Source of the DNA: Bacteroides sp.
Lineage (GTDB): Bacteria; Bacteroidota; Bacteroidia; Bacteroidales; Bacteroidaceae
Direction of reading: 5' to 3'
Length of the DNA stretch: 9,996 bases
Assembly: GCF_030151085.1 (NCBI RefSeq)
Contig: NZ_JASLER010000022.1
Coordinates: forward strand, 1 to 9,996
The position numbers and the translations under genes were made by a program. Of the stretch, positions 5,753-9,996 are shown one piece after another. Each line of letters opens with the position of its first letter. Within the stretch, counting starts at the first letter, position 1. The notes beneath the pieces are model-generated. The model did not search any database, was not told the origin of the DNA, and saw only the letters and a program-made list of their open reading frames with translations.

Positions 5753-8599
5753 TTAGAACGTTACATCCATTTTTACGACAAAAGTACGGGGAGCACCAAT
5801 TGCCATAGGACGATAACTGTATTCTTTATTCAACAAGTTATTTATCATAAACTGAAAGGCAACTTCTTTGGTCGCTTTCACTCCGAGTCTCAGGTCTACA
5901 GTAGTGTAAGCAGTGTTATGCTTTTTCCAGTAAGAAGTCAGAGTCTCGCCATCGGAATAACCAAACAGAATGCCGCGTACATAATCCAGTAAATCACGTT
6001 GGTCTTTGGTGCGTTCGTCCAGCATGATGTAGTCTACGGCTAGAATCTTACTCTTCCAATTTACATTGGCACCCAAGTTGATACGTTTCCATTGAAAATC
6101 CAGCGTTGCTTTGAAACTATGTTTCGGACGATATTTCAAATATTTGCTGTTATTGCTCTTTTCTTTCATTTGGAGAGGATCGGTATAAGTATCTTCCAAG
6201 GCGTTGCGTTCTTTGTAGTCGGCATCACGTGGTTCGGTGTACACATATCCTAAGTTATAAAGCAATTTGGCATTCTTATTAAAGGAGTACATACCGTTAG
6301 TGCTTATTTCCAATCCATAGATCTGTGCTTTAGACACGTTGTGGAATTGGGCGCCGATGCCAAAGCCTTTACCATCTTTCAACATTTGCAAAGCATTGTC
6401 TATGCTGTTTATCATACTGAGATCGGAATTATTAAACAGACCGAACTGGAATTCTATCATATCTTTGTATTGTGTATAAAATGCGGCAATATCGGCAAAA
6501 CCTTGTAGATTTCCGATTTTATAACCTTGCTTGAAACCAAGTTCGGCATTGAAACCTTTTTCCGGTTGCACATTGTAGTTGGGGTATACACCTACGCCTC
6601 CGATATCCTTGCGTAGATATTTTTCAGTAATAGACGGATTGCGGTATCCTTGCCCAAAGCTGGCACGCAAGAAACTATAATCGGCAAGTTGATAATTTAG
6701 TCCGGCACGGAAAACGGGACGGAAAGGAATGTGGCTTCCGAAGACTTGGGTATTGGCTTCCCGATAGTGCTTGTCAATCCGGTAATATTCGGCACGTACA
6801 CCGGCAGATACGCTGAGGCGGTCCCAAAAACGTTGGTCGTATTGGAAAAAGGCGGCGACATTATCGCTTTGATGTACCTCTTTGTTTGCTCCTGTGAAAG
6901 TACGGATATGCTCGAAAGTCATTCCTGTTGTTATTTGGGCACCTCCTTCCCACTGCTTGTTGAACTGATAGTCTAAGTAGTAATCATAGTTTTTATCTGT
7001 TCGGGTAGGAGTCTGCTTTAGTTCCGGATTGAGTACGCCGGATAACCATGGTACGAGATCGCTAGGCAGTTTGCCATCCAGCAATCCGCCTAAATCAGAT
7101 GGCAATCCATTGTTCATTACCCATGAAATGAGGTCACAATAATCGGCGGTAGTTGCATCGGGAAATATATTTCCCAAAGAGCCGAATGCACCGTCAATCA
7201 AATCATTCATATTATTGCTTCCCAGCCATTTCACCACTCCGGTAATCAAAGGTTGAAGGGCGGTGTAATCTCCTCCGGCAATGTTTTGTATGACTTGTGC
7301 GTCTGTACCCATATTACCTAGAATATCAGTGATGGATGCCGATTGTGTAGGGCGTACCATATTATCTGCACTATAATAAAAGCGTGCTTTTATTTTATGA
7401 GAGATTCCTTTTTCGGGATTGGTGAAATTAAAGAAAGGATCAATCCGGAATGTGTTGGACTCCCGTCCCATATTGGTGAAAGGTGAGGGGCGGTAGGCTT
7501 CGCCGGGTGAACGCCAAATAAAGAAATCTCCATAACTGTTGGATAGGAAATCTACATTAAATCCGTAGTTCATCACATTCATACCCATATCCGGCTGATG
7601 ATAGGTAAGATTACCACCCATGCGGAAACGCTTGTTGTAACTTTGCTGACGATAGCCTTCATCGGTAAACAGATTCAGTCCGCCGCTTACATCAAAATTA
7701 CCGATACGGCGTGAGTGGGTGAGGTCGAATCCTTCGTATAGAGGATTACGTACGCCGCTGAACAAACTATTGCGCAGTATGGGTTTTACGGGATATTTAT
7801 CTTCTTTCCAAAATGATTTGTCACTCCATTGGTAGTCACTGTTGGCTGGGTCGCCATATATGCCTACATAAGCGCTGAGTTGAGTCTGTGGGGTTAGTCC
7901 CGGGCGTTCGGTACGGATATTGATAATGCCGTTCAGTGCTGAAGAACCGTATAGTACGCTGGATGCACCTTTGATTACTTCCACCTGGTGTACATTTTCC
8001 AAAGGGACACTGTTCCAGTTTATTACTCCGCTTTGTGGGGTGAGCACGCTCATTCCGTCTACCAGTACCTGGCTGCGGGCACCTACACTGTATGTCCATC
8101 CGCCACCACCCCGGATACTTGGTTGCTTGTCCACTATATCTACCCCCGGTATGGTTTGTAAAGTAGAAGTGATGTCAGTGGGGGCTTGACGAGCTATGTC
8201 ACTGGCTTTAATCACATCCATGGAAACAGTTACATCGCTCAGTTTTTGTTCGAAGCGTCCGGCGGATACAACAACGTCTTCCAGCAGATTGGTACTCTCT
8301 TTCATATATACGTCTTTCTGTAGGATGTCGTTTTTATTAATGACGATAGGCATCTGTATATCTTCATATCCCACATAACTGAATATCAGGTCTGCTCCTC
8401 CTGCGGGTAAATGAATCTCGTAGGCACCATTCAAATCGGTGACTACCCCTTGAGTACCTTTCAACTTGTAGATGACAGAGGCTCCTGCCAGTGGTTCGTT
8501 GGTACTGGCATCATATACATGCCCTTTCAATATTTGGGCAGAAGAAGTAATGCAGAATAGTAGCGCAACGATAAGCGTTATTAGAATCTTCTTTTTCAT
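5753..8599 (-). CDS. TonB-dependent outer-membrane receptor with large helical-looking loop insert
   Basis: This is a 948-residue receptor. Residues 1-21 are a signal peptide (TSSA before Gln22), 22-105 a carboxypeptidase-regulatory-like domain (NEPLAGASVIYKLKGTQG, LIFSYVGYED), and about 106-232 the plug (EDVVVSAGRFEQKLSDV, QTIPGVDIVDKQPSIRGG, VLVDGMSVLTPQSG, HQVEVIKGASSVLYGSSALN). The barrel follows and ends in the terminal Phe (VVKMDVTF) expected for BAM-assembled barrels. Plug spacing fits siderophore, haem or cobalamin-type receptors better than SusC. No SusD-like partner gene is adjacent. Residues about 420-528 are an unusual Leu/Gly/Asp-rich stretch with little beta-strand character, probably an extracellular loop insertion. 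The substrate is unknown. The neighbouring AraC gene on the same strand is a plausible regulator. The start is supported by the signal peptide directly after it and by a promoter-like sequence 40-70 bp upstream. Confidence 0.92.
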   Translation of the reverse strand: MKKKILITLIVALLFCITSSAQILKGHVYDASTNEPLAGASVIYKLKGTQGVVTDLNGAYEIHLPAGGADLIFSYVGYEDIQMPIVINKNDILQKDVYMKESTNLLEDVVVSAGRFEQKLSDVTVSMDVIKASDIARQAPTDITSTLQTIPGVDIVDKQPSIRGGGGWTYSVGARSQVLVDGMSVLTPQSGVINWNSVPLENVHQVEVIKGASSVLYGSSALNGIINIRTERPGLTPQTQLSAYVGIYGDPANSDYQWSDKSFWKEDKYPVKPILRNSLFSGVRNPLYEGFDLTHSRRIGNFDVSGGLNLFTDEGYRQQSYNKRFRMGGNLTYHQPDMGMNVMNYGFNVDFLSNSYGDFFIWRSPGEAYRPSPFTNMGRESNTFRIDPFFNFTNPEKGISHKIKARFYYSADNMVRPTQSASITDILGNMGTDAQVIQNIAGGDYTALQPLITGVVKWLGSNNMNDLIDGAFGSLGNIFPDATTADYCDLISWVMNNGLPSDLGGLLDGKLPSDLVPWLSGVLNPELKQTPTRTDKNYDYYLDYQFNKQWEGGAQITTGMTFEHIRTFTGANKEVHQSDNVAAFFQYDQRFWDRLSVSAGVRAEYYRIDKHYREANTQVFGSHIPFRPVFRAGLNYQLADYSFLRASFGQGYRNPSITEKYLRKDIGGVGVYPNYNVQPEKGFNAELGFKQGYKIGNLQGFADIAAFYTQYKDMIEFQFGLFNNSDLSMINSIDNALQMLKDGKGFGIGAQFHNVSKAQIYGLEISTNGMYSFNKNAKLLYNLGYVYTEPRDADYKERNALEDTYTDPLQMKEKSNNSKYLKYRPKHSFKATLDFQWKRINLGANVNWKSKILAVDYIMLDERTKDQRDLLDYVRGILFGYSDGETLTSYWKKHNTAYTTVDLRLGVKATKEVAFQFMINNLLNKEYSYRPMAIGAPRTFVVKMDVTF

Positions 8600-8612
8600 A
8601 AGTCTGTTTTTT

Positions 8613-8661
8613 GTGAGTAACTATATCAGAACGGTTGCAAAGTACGTGAGTAATTATCATA
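8613..8661. repeat. Direct repeat flanking the second receptor's promoter
   Basis: Two direct copies of GTGAGTAAYTAT start at 8613 and 8646; 11 of 12 bases match and the offset is 33 bp, about three helical turns. Seen from the receptor strand, one copy lies between the predicted -33 and -7 elements and the other lies in the leader. That position and spacing suit a repressor or AraC-type operator, but the function is not shown. Confidence 0.5.
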
Positions 8662-8668
8662 TTGTCAA
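8638..8668 (-). promoter_or_regulatory. Putative promoter of the second TonB receptor gene
   Basis: On the minus strand TACTTTG (8644-8638) resembles the Bacteroides -7 box with one base fewer than the TAnnTTTG consensus. Twenty bases upstream is TTGA (8668-8665), a passable -33 element. Transcription would start near 8631, giving a leader of about 30 bases before the ATG at 8599. The match is imperfect, so this is a moderate-confidence prediction. Confidence 0.42.
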
Positions 8669-8742
8669 GGTGTATTTTTATGAATTGATGCTATAAATTT
8701 AAGATTCTCTTCACTCTAAATGGTGAATAATCAAAAAAGTGT

Positions 8743-8750
8743 TATATTTG
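8743..8750 (+). promoter_or_regulatory. Putative -7 promoter box of lipB
   Basis: TATATTTG matches the Bacteroides TAnnTTTG -7 consensus exactly and ends only five bases before the lipB ATG at 8756, implying a leaderless or nearly leaderless transcript. The -33 region has no clear TTTG. A weaker alternative box, TAAATTTA at 8694-8701, would give a normal leader. In an AT-rich stretch the exact match could be chance. Confidence 0.4.
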
Positions 8751-8755
8751 CTTCT

Positions 8756-9421
8756 ATGAAAACAGAAATTTCAGATTGGAAAGTAATCCCATACGCTGAG
8801 GCTTGGAACCGGCAGACGGAATGGTTTGATGCACTGGTGCATGCCAAACAGGCAGGTGAGGAGTATGTGAATCATATCATACTTTGTGAGCATCCTCATG
8901 TCTATACATTGGGACGTAGTGGCAAAGAAGGTAATATGTTACTGGGTGAAGAACAGCTGCAAAAGATAGGGGCAACACTTTATCACATTGACCGCGGTGG
9001 AGATATAACCTATCATGGTCCCGGGCAGTTAGTCTGTTATCCTATCCTCAATCTCGAAGAATTCACCTTGGGACTGAAAGAGTACGTGCATCTGCTTGAA
9101 GAGGCGGTGATTCGTGTTTGTGCTTCATACGGCATCATTGCCGGACGTCTGGATAAAGCAACCGGTGTATGGCTGGAAGGTGATACATCCCGTGCTCGTA
9201 AAATCTGTGCAATCGGAGTTCGTAGCAGTCATTTCGTAACGATGCACGGTTTGGCTTTGAATGTGAATACCGATTTACGCTATTTCAGCTATATCAATCC
9301 TTGCGGATTCATTGATAAAGGCGTAACTTCCCTTGAAAAAGAATTGGGACACGCAGTACCCATGGAAGAGGTGAAAGAGCGTCTTTGCAAAGAGATAAAT
9401 ACATTGATTTTGCGATATTAA
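8756..9421 (+). CDS. lipB: Octanoyl-[acyl-carrier-protein]:protein N-octanoyltransferase (lipoate biosynthesis)
   Basis: LipB transfers octanoyl groups from acyl carrier protein to lipoyl domains of 2-oxoacid dehydrogenases and the glycine cleavage H protein; LipA then adds sulfur. The 221 residues match the family's usual length. Diagnostic motifs are CEHPHVYTLGRSG (44-56), the RGGDITYHGPGQLVCYP block (80-96), RARKICAIGVR with the catalytic Lys149, HGLALNVNTDL (164-174) and NPCG with the catalytic Cys183, followed by KGVTSL. All expected active-site residues are present. I chose the ATG at 8756 rather than the one at 8720: the family homology begins at about SDWKVIPYAEAW, and the extra 12 residues would cover a -7-like promoter box. 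The gene diverges from the second TonB receptor and shares no evident function with the metal cluster. The product is cytoplasmic. Confidence 0.97.
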   Translation: MKTEISDWKVIPYAEAWNRQTEWFDALVHAKQAGEEYVNHIILCEHPHVYTLGRSGKEGNMLLGEEQLQKIGATLYHIDRGGDITYHGPGQLVCYPILNLEEFTLGLKEYVHLLEEAVIRVCASYGIIAGRLDKATGVWLEGDTSRARKICAIGVRSSHFVTMHGLALNVNTDLRYFSYINPCGFIDKGVTSLEKELGHAVPMEEVKERLCKEINTLILRY

Positions 9422-9437
9422 TATCGTGTCAGCAAAG

Positions 9438-9490
9438 TATTAACTTCGTGTCTACATAATATTAATTTATTGTCATACACGAAGTTAATA
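9438..9490. repeat. Perfect 14-bp inverted repeat after lipB
   Basis: TATTAACTTCGTGT (9438-9451) and its exact complement (9477-9490) flank a 25-base AT-rich spacer. It sits between the convergent ends of lipB and the last gene, where a bidirectional terminator would be expected, but the arms are AT-rich and no U-run follows on either side. A TCGTGTC direct repeat (9424-9430 and 9446-9452) overlaps the left arm with a 22-bp offset. Possible roles are an RNA-stabilising 3' hairpin, a protein-binding site or a remnant of a small mobile repeat. Confidence 0.75.
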
Positions 9491-9507
9491 TCTTGTACCT
9501 TGTTACA

Positions 9508-9535
9508 AATCACTAATCACTAACCGCTAATCACT
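9508..9535. repeat. Four-copy heptanucleotide tandem repeat
   Basis: Four 7-bp units run end to end: AATCACT, AATCACT, AACCGCT, AATCACT. The run lies directly after the 9438-9490 inverted repeat and ends five bases before the stop codon of the minus-strand gene. Similar short AATCACTAA runs occur in Bacteroides intergenic DNA as I recall. No function is suggested. Confidence 0.7.
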
Positions 9536-9539
9536 CTTT

Positions 9540-9996
9540 TCATGTCTTTTTCCTTTCCTTTGCCAGTATTGATATAATATACCCTCCTTTGCTGTTTATC
9601 TTTCCCCAATTGGTACTGTGGAATATTTTCCAGACATATCCTCCCAATCTTCCGTAGTCGGATAGTTTCAGGATCTTCTTTATCTCGTCTTTATCGGTGA
9701 TTAATAGCTGTTGCAGTGTCAGCATGAGGCATTCCAGATTATGTGTATTCTTGTTGTAGGCATAGCCCGGAATATCCAAATCAGAATTCCCCGCCGTTCC
9801 TCCGTTCTCCTCTGGGGGAGTTAGAGAGGGAAGTGCTTTACTTTCATTTGCTTTACTTTCTTTGCTTTGTTCCGAATTGTATGCATTTTCAGAGAAAATG
9901 TCTACATGCTGCGGACAATTCTTTTGATTTTCTGCATTTGAAGGAGGTGTATCGGTTCCCGCTTCAGGCTGTTCGTTTTTCACTTTCAGTTCTTCC
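9540..9996 (-). CDS. Unrecognised protein, C-terminal part; 5' end beyond the window
   Basis: The minus-strand frame is open to the right edge (it reads EELKV before the first internal GTG at 9983), so the true start is probably outside. The first 70-75 visible residues are low-complexity and polar (Ser, Glu, Asn, Lys, Pro), likely a disordered linker. The last 70 are a compact domain: PGYAYNKNTHNLECLMLTLQQL, then DEIKKILKLSDYGRLGG, VWKIFHSTNWGKI and GGYIISILAKERKKT, probably helical. The ending reminds me of the C-terminal domain of Bacteroidales phage or plasmid replication-type proteins that carry a DnaD/Lin1244-like N-terminal domain, but I cannot confirm this. No signal or membrane segment is visible in the part shown. 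It converges on lipB with a 118-bp gap. A GC-rich segment at about 9801-9832 encoding part of the linker looks like a dispersed Bacteroides intergenic repeat. Confidence 0.65.
   Translation of the reverse strand, partial: EELKVKNEQPEAGTDTPPSNAENQKNCPQHVDIFSENAYNSEQSKESKANESKALPSLTPPEENGGTAGNSDLDIPGYAYNKNTHNLECLMLTLQQLLITDKDEIKKILKLSDYGRLGGYVWKIFHSTNWGKINSKGGYIISILAKERKKT

Noticed and set aside
5753..8599. SusC-type glycan importer
   Set aside because: The plug and overall sequence lack SusC hallmarks and no SusD-like gene is adjacent.
8720..8755. Longer LipB start at the ATG at 8720
   Set aside because: The additional residues are not part of LipB homology as I know it and would include a promoter-like TATATTTG.
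9981..9983. GTG at 9983 as the start of the last gene
   Set aside because: The frame stays open to the window edge and no ribosome-binding or promoter signal is visible before it, so the gene is treated as truncated.

Overview
The window reads as chromosomal DNA from a Bacteroidales bacterium, most likely Bacteroides. The evidence is two TonB-dependent receptors with N-terminal carboxypeptidase-regulatory-like domains, Bacteroidetes-type -7 promoter boxes (TAnnTTTG), weak Shine-Dalgarno signals, moderate GC content by eye, and a LipB that matches the Bacteroides form. Species cannot be assigned from the sequence alone.

Layout: (1) 2-4830, plus strand, is a metal-handling cluster. It holds the 3' part of a Cys/His-rich small protein, a 203-bp gap with a 22-bp tandem repeat array, a TonB-dependent receptor, a secreted single-HMA-domain protein with an MTCENC site, and a P1B-type (copper-class) ATPase-like protein. 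(2) 4827-5660, minus strand, is an AraC-family regulator that converges on the ATPase gene and shares a TTAA stop overlap with it. (3) 5753-8599, minus strand, is a second, larger TonB-dependent receptor. (4) 8600-8755 is a divergent promoter region, followed by lipB (8756-9421, plus). (5) 9422-9539 is an intergenic stretch with a perfect 14-bp inverted repeat and a heptad repeat. (6) 9540 to the window end, minus strand, is the 3' part of an unrecognised gene with a low-complexity linker.

The main oddity is the ATPase. It keeps eight apparent membrane segments, the CPC motif, the DKTGT phosphorylation loop and the nucleotide-binding region. The whole actuator domain, including the TGE loop, is missing: the sequence runs from the end of the second core helix straight into the helix before the next membrane segment, with the reading frame open throughout. 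Several normally invariant residues are also changed. Together with a separately encoded, exported HMA domain and a dedicated outer-membrane receptor, this suggests a multi-component metal uptake or sensing path in which the ATPase-like protein may no longer run a normal pump cycle. That function is inference.

lipB (lipoate metabolism) and the final partial gene appear unrelated to the metal cluster.
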